Source: Dipteronia dyeriana
Lineage: Eukaryota > Streptophyta > Magnoliopsida > Sapindales > Sapindaceae
Direction of reading: 5' to 3'
Length of the DNA stretch: 64,000 nt
Assembly: GCA_032871835.1 (NCBI GenBank)
Contig: CM065297.1
Span: 72,651,253-72,715,252, forward strand
The first letter of the stretch is position 1, and each line of letters opens with the position of its first letter. This document shows, in pieces, positions 48,423-60,330 of the stretch. Position numbers and translations under genes: made by a program. The notes below the pieces were generated by a model. The model was not told the origin of the DNA, ran no database searches, and was given only the letters and a program-made list of their open reading frames with translations.

Positions 48423-48888
48423 TATAGGGAAAATAGCACAATGAAAGCGTGAAAATAGGGTTTAGTATGGTTTAAAAAATTTCCATTTAAAAGAAAGAAC
48501 ATTAACCCTAGATTAATTGGTGAATATTAAAAGTGTCGTACCTTTTTTTTCGTGATGATTGAACTAGCATCGAATTGAATCCGCAAGATCTTCCAATCCA
48601 ATCATGAACGTGAATCACCTAGGAGTGTGGGCACCCTTTCTTTAAATTGTATACCTGAGGATAGAAACAAACAAAATCTTCTTCTTTGTTAGTCACAATA
48701 ATCCTCCAAGAGAAAAACCAAGAATGTCCGGTCACTTGTGAATTATCAATTAGTTTGATTGAAACACACATGAACCTTGATTCGATGTTGCACACAAAAC
48801 ATTTTTATGCAAAGGATACTAGTGTACTATTGAAAACAAAAATATTCCCTCTTTTCTCTATGCTTGGCCGAATTCTTCACACAATGAG
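48423..48888 (-). repeat. CopA-5 5' LTR, left piece
   Basis: It begins TATAGGGAAAATAGC (terminal TG changed to TA on this strand) and is cut at 48888 by CopA-6. The rest is 58444-60162. Confidence 0.9.
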
Positions 48889-50533
48889 TGTTGGGATTAT
48901 GTTCGATAACTAGAGTGTAATAATGTATTTGACAATCTTTTCATATTAATAAAGTGATTTCTACTTTAACAAATCTTATAGCATTTATAGTTTAATTATT
49001 ATAATTGTCAAAAGTGAATAATCATAAGGTTAAAAGGCTATGAGAAAAGAAGAATTGTTCATACATCTAGGTATATATGAGGTAGACACAATTATTTAGT
49101 TAGTCTTGCATAACATTCACAACTTAAGATAAATGGTTGGGCGTCTTTATCTAGTTAAAGTTGTAGATACTTTTGCTAGCATTTGAATGTGATCAAATGT
49201 GTTATGATGAGTCTAAAATCATTAAAGTGTGGTGTCTTTGGGAAAAAGAATCTAGTGCACTGGGTGCATTGAATATGATCACAATTAAATACTTTATCTA
49301 GAACCGTCAATGGATAAAAGTTTTCATTTGAAGACAATCAGAGAGTCTATCTCAATCCTGAGATAAATGATGGACTTACCATTGCAAGTGTTAACATTTG
49401 AGCTATCAATGATTACGATTATATAGCATAGTCTATCCTCGATAGTTTGGTGGTATTCATTTGTTAATCGATAGAGGACTTCATTTATAAATGTGGACAT
49501 TGTGGCTCCATTTATTAAATAAGAGTAGAATACCATCATATGGATGTTTTGAGGTATTGGATATTAAATCTTAACGTTAAGTTTTCAATAGTGTCTATTG
49601 AAACATGGCTTCTAGACAAGTAAAAATATCCAAGTTCAAAATGTGGTCATATGTAAATATGGTAACATGGAGACCTAAAGGCGGTCTATGAGCTCTTGGC
49701 GATTACTGGTATTCTTCACGAGGATGCACTTTCTCCAATAAGGTTGTCTAGGGTATGAATGAGTAACATCAACTTATTCTATCCTTATTTAAGAGTTCAA
49801 TTTTAGTTCTTTAGTGGAATGAACTAAAATTAAATAGATCGGACCTAAGTGAATCATTTGTTGATCGTGATTGGGTTGTATCTATTGGAGCTTAAATCTA
49901 GATAACCCGCCAAGATCCCCAATTCACACGAACTTGCATGGATCACTTGATATATTCTACCGGACCAATTTAGGGGTCCATCTAGAATTGTATTGAGGCA
50001 TGTGGACTTGTTTCTTTTTGTAAGAATGGGTCTAGTTCATATGTGGACTTTTTATAAAGATCAAATGGATTTAATAAAATAAGAAAATAATATATTGTCC
50101 CATATATATGTGTTGGGCGGCAAGGCTTTTTAGAGTAGCTTAATTTTATTAATTTTGATTATTATTTAATTAAATGGAAATCAATTAATTTGGTGATTAA
50201 TTAATTATTTAATTAAAAGTCAAAAGATTTTTCCTAGTAGGATATGGTCTCCTTAAATTATACTATTGTTGGTAGTATAATTAATATTAAAGACTATATT
50301 TGATAAGTAAATAAATAAAAGGAATTATTTATCTAATCAAATTAGGAAGTCTTTAATATGGTTACAAATACACTATTGAGTTGGATTAGGAGTCTTGGTG
50401 TAGGATAGAATTCCTTTTTGAAAAGGATTCTTAACCACCAAGTAAATCCACCTAAGGAAAGGATTCTTAATTACCAAGTAAATCCTTCTTAGGAAAAGAT
50501 TAAGTCTCCTAATTGAATTCTATGAAGAATTCG

Positions 50534-50576
<43 letters not shown>

Positions 50577-51323
50577 AGAGGATATAATTCTTTTAAGAAA
50601 AGGATTCTTAACTGCCAAATAATTTCACCTCAGGAAAAGATTCTTGCCAACCAAGTAAATCCTTCTTAGGAGAGGATTTATGATCCTATATATATGTTTG
50701 GAAATTCGGCTAGCCCATTGAAATTGCAAGAGTGATTTTCAGCTAGCCCTAGTTTTTCCAAGAGAAGAATTGACCACCATAGAATTTTGAGGTAGAAAAT
50801 TTTAGTTTTTGCTTTGGACAAAATTCAACCAACTCAAGGTAATAGTGTGTGATTCGGAAAAGAAGAAAAGGAAGAAAGAACGTTTAGTTTTCAATAGTGC
50901 ACTAGTAGCCTTTACATCAAAAGGTTTTGTGTACAACATCGAATTAAGGTTCACGTGAGTTTCAATCAAATTGATTGATAATTCAAAAGTGACCTAACAT
51001 TTTTTTTTGTTTTCTACTTGGAGGATTATTGTAACTAACGAAGAAGAAGATTTTGTTTGTTTCCATCCTTAGGTATACAATTTAAAGAAACGGAGCCAAC
51101 ACTCTTAGGTGATTCACATTCGTGATTGGATTGAAAGATCTTGCGGAATTAATTCGGTACTTGTTCAATAGTCACGAGAAAAAGTACGACACTTTTTATA
51201 TACATCAATTAATCTAGGGTTAAGGTTCTTGTTATTTTAAAAGGAAAAAAAAATATTTATACGCAAACCCTAATTTTTTGATTTCTCACGCTTCCGTTGC
51301 ATTTTGAACCGATTTTCCCTTCA
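48889..51323 (+). repeat. CopA-6 5' LTR (2,435 bp)
   Basis: TGTTGGGATTATG to TTTTCCCTTCA. It carries the palindrome TTAACGTTAA (49571-49580) and the hairpin TTTCAATAG / CTATTGAAA (49583-49603). Subrepeats of about 43 bp lie at 50425-50500 and 50600-50690, and a (TA)n tract at 50537-50576. Confidence 0.95.
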
Positions 51324-51325
51324 AT

Positions 51326-51337
51326 TGGTATCAGAGC
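51326..51337 (+). promoter_or_regulatory. CopA-6 primer binding site
   Basis: TGGTATCAGAGC, the exact initiator-methionine tRNA complement, two bases after the LTR. Confidence 0.95.
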
Positions 51338-51464
51338 CAGGTTGTACCCTTGATTAATTGATGTATGTGTACGTGAGTCTTTTTCTTTCTGTTGTATATA
51401 TTAATGTTTTAGAAAGAGATGGCACTCTAGGTATTTGCATATATATATTTATATTGGAATGTAT

Positions 51465-51511
<47 letters not shown>

Positions 51512-52721
51512 TTATATGTGATTTGTTATTGCTCATTTTTGGTCATAGAATTTCATTGTATTTTTGTTTTGGGATTGTAACAAGAAGGGTGGCCTATCAT
51601 CGCCATAATTTCCTTCTTGGTAGTTGCTAACTTTTTATTTTATTTTGTTGTTGTAATAAAAAATACAAAAAACTACATAATTTTTATTTATAATTCTTCA
51701 GTAACACACTCAAGTATCGAAGACTCGAAGGTTTGAAGAATTGGGAGTAATCGGAACAAGTTTGGGACCGTACGAGCCGTAGCAACAAATGTGCGTGCGA
51801 AAAGCATGCGGCCACGTTTGTGTTTGCAGCCCTATGGAAGCCATGGGCTGCGCATGGCAGCCCTTTACGGGGTTGTGGCATACGCATGCCCATGAGTAGG
51901 AGCCAAGGGTACGCATGCCCATGGGAGGTAGGCGAGAGAGTCCAAACGACGAAGGTCGCGTGAAGACTTGTTCGCCAAGAAAGGAGTTTTTTTTTTGTTT
52001 TCCAAGACATGTAATTTACTTGCTTTTCTAGGATGGACCAAAATTGTAGCTATTTATATTTTTTTGTAAATATTTCAATGTTTGTCATTGTTTGATAACA
52101 TGTCATATGGAATAGGAGTGCCACTTATATATCTCTTTTGATATGAACTTGCATAGAATGGTTTAGGTATCTAAATTGGCATCTAGATGACTTGGTAAAT
52201 CATCCTTTGTAATTCGATCACACGCCTTAAATAATTGAGTGGAAGAAGGTGTTTTGGAACACCTACTGCCTCCAAGTTTAGTTGAGCTTTATGTTTCGTA
52301 TAATAACCTCCTAAGAGGTATTCATGAATGGAATTTAGCAAGATACTTCCTTACAAGGATAGGCTAGACAATTAGCCCAAACGATATCTACTCCCAAAGG
52401 AGGGATATTCGTGAGGGATTATATTGAAGGTCATTAACTTGGTGACACACTCAATGTAATTATATTAATATCCTCCCAAGAGTACTTGTTAATAAAATTG
52501 CAAGGCTAAAATTGAAAACGTTGGTTGTTATGTTAACAATTAGGTGGGACCTAGTCCAACTAGTAAATGTTGCTAACTCCCAAAGGAGGCATGACATTTA
52601 TGGGTGTTGGATCACCGTTGAATTTTTACGATTGAATTATTTTATTTAATTCAAGATATATATTTGACAGTGCTTTATCATAATTATTTACTTATATCAT
52701 TTTTGTTATTGTTCAGAAATT
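51338..52721 (+). other. CopA-6 untranslated leader
   Basis: 1.4 kb with no supported gene. It contains (TA)n at 51467-51508 and a GC-rich block with a 7-bp perfect stem GGGCTGC / GCAGCCC and 5-base loop (51845-51863). Confidence 0.8.
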
Positions 52722-53500
52722 ATGACCCCATCCATAATCAACATCCTAAAAGATAATACTTTAACTGGTGATAATTATGTCACATGGAAAAGGAAGTTCG
52801 TTCTGTGCACTCCTAAAACACCTACTCTTACTAATGAATCTACTCAGGAGAAAAGAGATGATTATCAGCAGTAGGAGTCTTCTGATGAGATGGCTAAATA
52901 TTACATTATGGCCACCATCTCCGACGTGTTGCAATAGCAACATGAAGGAATGGAGACTGTTGTCGATATAATGATGTCTCTAGAGGAGATGTTTGCTATG
53001 AGGTCTCAGACGACTAAGAGAGAGGCAGTGACTACTTTTATGAATTTTAGGATAAAACCTGGACAGGGTATGAAATATCACATGATGAAAGTCATAGCAC
53101 ATCTCAACACTGCTGAACTGAATGGTGTTGAGACATATGGTGGGACCAAGATTGACATGATTGTCAACTCACTGTCGGATTCCTTTGATCAATTCAAGTT
53201 GGACTACACCTTGAATAATAAGGAATACACCTTGCAAGGCTTGTTGCAAGATGTTCAAAGCATGGAAAAAATCATAGTGAAAGACAAGGGTCAAGAGATT
53301 CATACCATAGGTAAAGTTGCTACTGTTAAGACCCGTAAGAAGGTCAAGAAACAACAAAAGGAAAAGCAACTAGGACCTACTAAGAAGGAGACAAATAAAT
53401 TAACCAAGATCAAAGGGAAGTGTTTCCTTTATGGTGAAAAGGGACATTGGAAAAGAAATTGCCCAAAGTCTCAAGACAAGAAGGAAGAAGGTAATATTAA
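52722..53500 (+). pseudogene. CopA-6 gag
   Basis: The ATG at 52722 opens MTPSIINILKDNTLTGDNYV. A TAG replaces a Trp codon near 52873 (G to A) and another TAG replaces Gln near 52934. From 52950 the frame is open for 212 codons through NSLSDSFDQFKLDYTLNN and the intact zinc knuckle CFLYGEKGHWKRNC (about 53419-53462), and continues into protease. Confidence 0.88.
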
Positions 53501-54440
53501 TTATCTTGAAACAAGTTTTTTTATGGATTCTATGGATTCTTGGATCATAGACTCCGGAGCCACTAATCATGTTTGTTTATCTTTATAGGGGTTCAAGGAA
53601 AGGATAAGGCTTATTGAGAACGAATTCAACTTGTGTTTAGGCAATGGAGCGTTGGTGTCTGCTAGTTCAGTGGGAGATATTAGAATTAGTTTAGATTCTT
53701 AGAGGCATGTAGATTTAATATACATTTATTATGTACCTTAATTCAAGAGAAAATTAATTTCGGTCTCTTGTTTAAATAAATTTGGTTATTCGGTTACTTT
53801 TAATAAAGCTTTTATTATTAGTAAGAATGACAAAATTACATGTAAAGGTACATTGGAAAATGGTTTATTCTATTTGCATGGAAATATCTCTCACTTGTTA
53901 GACACAGAATCAAAGGAACCTAATCATAAAAGAGTAAAATTATCAAAAGATGAAACCTACCTATGGCATTTGTGCCTAGGTCATATTAACCTTAATAGGA
54001 TTAAAAGATTGGTAAGTGACAGGCCTCTAAGTGACTTAAAGGTTGATGATCTACCAACTTGTGAATCTTGTTTGGAAGGTAAAATGACCAAAAGGTCGTT
54101 TACGACCAAAGGCATAAGAGCCATTGAATATTTAGGATTGATACACATTGATGTGTGTGGACCTATGAGCATTCAAGCTAGAGGTGGATATGATACTTCA
54201 TCGCTTTCACGGATGATCACTCAAGATTTTGGCTATGTGTATCTCATGAGACATAAGTTAGATGCTTTTGACATGTTCAAAGCATTTAAAGATGAAGTAG
54301 AAAATCACCTTGAGAAACACATAAAATCTTGAGGTCTGATCGTGGTGGAGAATATATATCTGGTGAGTTTCAGTAATATCTTATTGATAATAGGATAATT
54401 TCTTAGTTTTCTGCACCAGGCTCACCTAAACAAAATAGGG
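53501..54440 (+). pseudogene. CopA-6 protease, GAG-pre-integrase, integrase N-part and core
   Basis: Protease retains DSGATNHVC (53550-53580), then a TAG at a Gln codon (C to T). The GAG-pre-integrase region has stops at 53701 and 53739. Block 53853-54332 holds the integrase zinc site (WHLCLGHIN, CESCLEGK) and first Asp in HIDVCGP. A deletion/insertion pair near 54190-54230 garbles the middle. The second Asp, RSDRGGEY, is in another frame at about 54330-54355. Confidence 0.87.
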
Positions 54441-54766
54441 TGGCTAAAAGGAGAAATAGAACTCTTTTGGACATGGCTAGGTCTATGTTAAGTTATTCAA
54501 CGCTCCCTAATTCTTTTTGGGGATATGCTTTACAAACTGCAATGTACATTCTAAACGATGTATCTTTTAAGTCGGTTCCTAAAACACCACATGAGTTGTG
54601 GATCAGGAGAAAGCCTTGTTTGCAACACTTAAGGATATTTGGATGTCCTGCGCACGTGTTAAAAGGAAAGACAGAAAAGATGGAGTCGCGTTCAGAAACA
54701 TGCATATTTGTAGGGTATCCAAAAGGAATAAAATGATATTATTTTTATAGTCCTTTAGACCTTAAA
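54441..54766 (+). pseudogene. CopA-6 integrase C-part (catalytic Glu to Lys)
   Basis: The open block 54440-54736 begins at the third catalytic position, where Lys replaces Glu ([13 protein letters not shown]). It continues with [34 protein letters not shown] and [12 protein letters not shown], the standard copia integrase C-terminal motifs. Confidence 0.88.
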
Positions 54767-55690
54767 GTGTTTGTTTCAACAAATGCAAAATTTCTGGAAA
54801 ATGACTATATGAATAATTTTGTGCCCAAAAGTAGAACTGCCATGAATGAGCTTTCAGGAGGACAATTCCACATAAGTTCCGTACCAACACAAGATCAACA
54901 ATTTACCATACCTCGTCATAGCGGGAGGGTTAGTAGACAACTCGAGAGATACATCTGTCTAGGAGAATCTATAGAGAATCTCTCAGACGACGATGATCCA
55001 TATACGTATAAGAAAGCAATGGAAGATGTTGATTATCGCCATTGGCAAAAGGCAATGCAATCCGAAATTGAATCTATGTTAAAAAAAAAAGTCTGGTGTC
55101 TTGTAGACTTGCCTAAAGGGATAAAACCCATTGGGTGCAAGTTGGTATACAAGAGGAAAAGAGGAATGGATGGAAAGGTGGAAACCTTTAAAGCTAGATT
55201 GGTAGCTAAAGGTTATACACAGAAAGAAGGTATCGATTATGAAGAAACCTTCTCTCTTGTGGCCATGCTTAAATCCATTAGGATACTCTTATCCATTGCG
55301 GCATCTCTAGATCTAGAGATTTGGAAAATGGATGTCAAGAAAACTTTCCTTAATGGAATTCTTGACGAAAGCATCTACATGATGCAACCAGAAGGATTCA
55401 TTTAAAAAGGCCAAGAGGAAAGGGTATGCAAGTTGTAAAGATCCATATATGGATTAAAGCAAGCATCTCGATCCTAGAACATAAGGTTCGATCAAGCCGT
55501 GAAAAGTTTTGGATTTATTCAAAACCTTGATGAACCTTATGTATACAAAAGGATTAAATGTGACAAGTTGGTTTTCCTAGTTCTTTAAGTTGATGATATA
55601 CAACTCATCGGAAACGATGTAAGTGTATTGACATCAGTAACCGAATGGTTAGCAAAAAAAATTGATATGAAGGACTTAGGAGAAGCAAGT
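54767..55690 (+). pseudogene. CopA-6 reverse transcriptase (stops)
   Basis: The open block 54767-55405 covers the linker (RHSGRVSRQLERY) and RT N-half (VYKRKRGMDGK, VAKGYTQKEGIDYEETFS, WKMDVKKTFLNG). Stops follow at 55403, 55436 and 55477. In the catalytic box Tyr has become a stop, leaving VDDIQLIG (about 55590). Confidence 0.88.
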
Positions 55691-56585
55691 TATATCCTTG
55701 GCATCCAAGTCGTAAGGGATAGAAAGAATAGTACAATTTCATTATCCCAAGCTTTATACATAGATAAAATATTGTCTAGCTTTTCCATGCAAGATTCCAA
55801 GAAAGGTATGTTACCTTTCAGACCTGGAATAAAACTTCCTAAGGAACAAATTCCTAAGATTGAGCATGAAGAGCAATTCATGAGTAGGATTCCATATGCA
55901 TCGGCAGTTGGAAGTCTCATGTATGTAATGCTCTGTACTAGACACGATATTCGTTTTGTTATGGGCATAGTTAGCAGATTTCAATCGAAACTTGCTCCTG
56001 ATCACTGGACGGCAGTAAAGCATATTTTCAAGTATCTCAGAAGAACGAGAGATTATATGCTTGTATACTTTTGAGGGGATTTAATTCCCGTTGGGTGTAC
56101 AGATTCTGACTTTCAGTCAAATTCAGACTCCAGGAGATCAAAATCAGGATCTGTGTTTACTATTGGAGGAGGGGCAGTCTTATGGAGGAGTATCCAGCAA
56201 TCTTATGTTGCTTATTCCACCCTGGAAGCCGAGTATGTTGCCACATGCGAGATGGCTAAAGAGGTTGTCTGGCTCCGCCAATTCTTGATTGACTTGAAAA
56301 TGGTCCTGATGCGAATAAGCAGCTCACTATCTATTGTGACAATATTGGAGCAGTGGCTAATTCGAGAGAAACAAGAAGTCATAAGAGAAGGAAGCACATT
56401 GAAAGAAAGTATCATCTTTTGAGAGAAATTGTGCATAGGGGTGATGTGACGATTACCAAGATCGCGTCAGCAGATAATCTAGCGGATCCCTTTACAAAGG
56501 CTCTTCCATAAAAGAGTTTTGATGGGCACCTAGAGAACATGGGGATGAGAGATATGTCACATTTGCTATTGAGCAAGTGGGAGAC
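55691..56585 (+). pseudogene. CopA-6 RNase H and polypurine tract
   Basis: Block 55628-56074 covers the RT thumb and RNase H start (SRIPYASAVGSLMYVML, HWTAVKHIFKYLRRTRDYML), then TGA. The core continues with TDSDFQSNSD, YSTLEAEYVATCE and, in shifted frames, the DNSG segment and NLADPFTKALP tail. The polypurine tract AAGTGGGAGAC is at 56575-56585. Confidence 0.87.
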
Positions 56586-57781
56586 TGTTGGGATTATGCT
56601 CGATAGCAAGAGTCTAATAATGTATTTGACAATCCTTTCATATTAATAAAGTTATTTATAGTTTAACAAATCTTAAAGCATTTATAGTTCAATTATTATA
56701 ATTCTCAAAAGTAAATAATCATAAGGTCAAAAGGCTATGAGAAAAGAAGAATTGTTCATATATCTAGATATGTATGAGGTAGACACAATTCTTTAGTCAG
56801 TCTTGGATAACATTCACAACTTATGATTAAAGGTTGTCTAAGGTATGAATGAGTAACATCAACTAATTCTATCTTTATTTAAGAGTTCAATTTTAGTTCT
56901 TTAGTGGAATAAACTAATATTAAATTAATCGGACCTAAGTGAATTATTTGTTGATTGTGATTGAGTTGTGTCTATTGGAGCTTAAATTTAGATAGCCCGC
57001 CAAAATCCCCAATCCACATGAACTTGCATGTATCACTTTATATATTCTATCTGACCAGTTTAGGGGTCCATCTAGATTTGTATTGAGGCATGTGGACTTA
57101 TTTCTTTTTGTAAGATTGGGTATAGTTTACATGTGGACTTTTTATAAAGATCAAATGGATTTAATAAAATAAGAAAATAATATATTGGGCCATATATATG
57201 TGTTAGGCTACAAGGCATTTAGGAATAGCTTAGTTATATATTTTTTTTATTATTTAATTAAATGGAAATTAATTAATTTGGTGATTAATTAATTATTTAA
57301 TTAAAAGTCAAAAGATTTTTCCTAGTAGGAGATGGTCTCCTAAAATTATACTATTGTTGGTAGTATAATTAATATTAAAGACTATATTTGTTAAGTAAAT
57401 AAATAAAAGAAATTATTTATCTAATCAAATTAGGAAGTCTTTAATATGGTTATAAATACACTATTGAGTTAGATTAGGAGTCTTGGTGTAGGATAGAATT
57501 TCTTTTTGAAAAGGATTCTTAACCACCAAGTAAATCCACCTAAGGAAAGGATTCTTAATTACCAAGTAAATCCTTCTTAGGAAAATATTAAGTCTCCTAA
57601 TTGAATTCTATGAAGAATTCGGCCAGCTATATACATATATATATATATATACATATATATTTATATATATATAAGAGGATAGAATTGCTTTTAGGAATGG
57701 TTTCTTAACTACCAAATAAATCCATCCAAGGAAAGGATTCTTGCCAACCAAGTAAATCCTTCTTAGGAGAGGATTTATTAT

Positions 57782-57827
<46 letters not shown>

Positions 57828-58438
57828 TTTGGAAATTCGGCCAGCCCTTAGAAATTGCAAGAGTGATTTTCGGCCAGCCTTAGTTTTTTCGAGAGAAGAA
57901 TTCAGCCACCATAGAATTTTGAGGGAGAAAAAAAAAGTTTTTGCTCTGGACAAAATTCAACCAACTCAAGGAAATAGTGTGTGATTCGGGAAAGAAGAAA
58001 AGGAAGAAAGAACGTTTTGTTTTCAATAGTACACTAGTAGCGGTTGTGTACAACACCAAATCAAGGTTCACACGAGTTTCAATCAAATTGATTAATAATT
58101 CACAATTGACCTAACGTTTTTTGTTTTATTCTTGGAGGATTACTGTAACTAGGAAATAAGAAGATTTTGTTTGTTTCCATTCTCAGGTATACAATTTAAA
58201 TAAAGGGAGCCCACACTCATAGGTGATTAACGTTCATGATTGGATTGAAAGATCTTACGGACTCAATTCGGCGCTTGTTCAATGGTCATGGGAAAAAGGT
58301 ATGACACTTTTTATATACATCAATTAATCTAGGGTTAAGGTTCTTGTTATTTATAAGGAAAAAAATTTATTTATACGCAAACCCTAATTTTTTTATTTCT
58401 CACGCTACCGTTTCGTTTTGAATCTGATTATCCCTTCA
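56586..58438 (+). repeat. CopA-6 3' LTR, with 607-bp deletion
   Basis: 1,853 bp. Compared with the 5' LTR it lacks the segment equivalent to 49140-49746, with the join at GGTTG (56832-56836), a 5-bp microhomology present at both breakpoints. The lost segment includes the palindrome and hairpin. (TA)n tracts at 57628-57674 and 57785-57825 are expanded relative to the 5' LTR. Confidence 0.93.
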
Positions 58439-58443
58439 ATGAG

Positions 58444-60162
58444 TTGGACAAAGTTTTTTTTATAATAATAAAAAACAAATAAAAAACAACTTCTCGCACC
58501 AAAAATTATGTCTTGGTCGAATTTAATATGTAGTACATATCGGAGACCAAATCCTCTCTTAAAAATGATTTACTTGGTGGGCAAAAATCCTTTCCTTAAG
58601 TGGATTTACTTGGTGACCAAGAATCCTTTACAAATAAGAATTCTTTTCTACACCAACACTCATAATCCAACTCTTTAGTGCATTGAAGACCATATTAAAA
58701 ACTTCCTAATTTGACTAGATAAATAATTCTTTTTATTTATCTACTTATCAAATATAATCTTTAATATTAATTATACTACCAACAATAGTATAATATTAGG
58801 AGAGCTTCTCTTCTTAGGAAAAAGATTTTTACTTTTAATTAAATAATTTATTAATTACCAAATTAATTAATTTCCATTTCATTAAATAATAAAATAAAAT
58901 CAATATAATAAGCTATTTTATATAGCCTTGCCGCCCAAGACAACACATGGGCATATATATTAATTTTCTTATTTCATTAAATCCGTTGGACCTAATTAAA
59001 AAGTCCACATGTGAACTAGACCCATTCTTACTAAAAGAAACAAGTCCACATGCCTTAATGCAATTCTAGATGGACCTATATATTGGTCCGGTAGAATATA
59101 TCAAGTGATCCATACAAGTTCGTGTGGATTGGGGATCTTGGCGGGCTATCTAAATTTAAGCTCCAATAGACATAACCTAATCACAATCAACAAATGATTC
59201 ACTTAGGTCCGATCTTTTAATTTTAGTTCATTCCCTTAAAGAACTAAAATTGAACTCTTAAATAAAGATAGAATAAGTTAATATTGCTCATTCATACCCT
59301 AGACAACTTTATTGGAGATTTTGTATCCTCATGAAGAATACCAATAATCGCTTAGAGCTCATAGACCGCATATAGCTCTTCAAGTTACCATATTTACTCA
59401 TATGACAACATTTTGAACTTGGATATTTTGACTTGTCCAGAAGCCATGTTTCAATAGTCACTATTGAAAACTTAACGTTAAGATTTAATATCCAATACCT
59501 CAAAATATCCATATGATGGTATTCTACTCACATTTAATAAATGGAGCCACGATGTCCATATCTATAAATGAAGTCCTCTATCGATTAACAAATGAATACC
59601 ACCAAACTATCGAGGATGGACTATGCTATATAATCGTACTCTTTGATAGCTCAAATGATAACACTTGCAACCATAAGTATATCATTTGTCTTAGGATTGA
59701 GATAGACTCTCCGATTGTCTTCAAGTGAAAACATTTATCCATTGACGGTTCTAGATAAAGTATTTAACTATGATCCAATTCAATGCACATAGTGCACTAG
59801 ATTCTTTTGTGCAAAGACACCACACCTTGTTGATTTTAGATGCATCATAACACATTTGATCCCACTCAAATGCTAGCAAAAGAATCTACAACTTTGACAA
59901 GATAAAGGTTCCTAACCTTTATCTTAAATTGTGAATATTATTTAAGACTTACTAAAGAATTGTGTTTACCTCATACATATCTAGATATAAGAACAATTCT
60001 TCTTTTCTCATAGTTTTTTGACCTTATGGTTATTTACTTTTGACAGTTACTATAATTAAACTATAAATGCTGTAAGATTTGTTAAATCAGAAATCACTTT
60101 ATTAATATGAAAATATTGTCAATTACAGTATTATACTCTTGCTATCGAGCATAATCCCAACA
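58444..60162 (-). repeat. CopA-5 5' LTR, right piece
   Basis: This resumes the CopA-5 LTR after CopA-6 and ends CATAATCCCAACA at 60162. The hairpin is near 59450-59470. Followed by ATATC, the mutated partner of GTATC at 41097-41101. Confidence 0.92.
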
Positions 60163-60330
60163 ATATCATAAGATGCTTTCGACAAGACTTTCATTACGGA
60201 ATGTTGTCTTGACGTCCATTTGCCAAATCTCCAGGTCTAGAGATGCCACAATTGATAAGAGAATCTTAGTGGATTAAGCATGGTAATAAGAGCTAAGGTT
60301 TCTTCATAATTGATACTTTCATTAAGTGTT
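60163..60330 (-). pseudogene. CopA-4 reverse transcriptase, N-terminal piece
   Basis: This continues the RT cut at 41101 (around the first catalytic Asp, in the DVKTTF-type segment). At about 60327 it jumps to integrase C-terminal sequence, so several hundred bases of RT N-terminus and linker are deleted. Confidence 0.8.

Larger units (their letters stand above)
48889..58438 (+). mobile_element. CopA-6: 9.55-kb Ty1/copia element, nested, target duplication ATGAG
   Basis: Complete in structure: 5' LTR 48889-51323, PBS, leader, gag, protease, integrase, RT, RNase H, polypurine tract, 3' LTR 56586-58438. Perfect ATGAG duplications lie at 48884-48888 and 58439-58443. Removing it restores the CopA-5 LTR, whose continuity can be checked against 41530-41640. 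This is the most recent CopA insertion in the nest by position, yet its coding region has many stops. Confidence 0.95.

Noticed and set aside
51354..51630. Short open frames rich in Tyr/Ile
   Set aside because: Translation of a (TA)n microsatellite in the CopA-6 leader.
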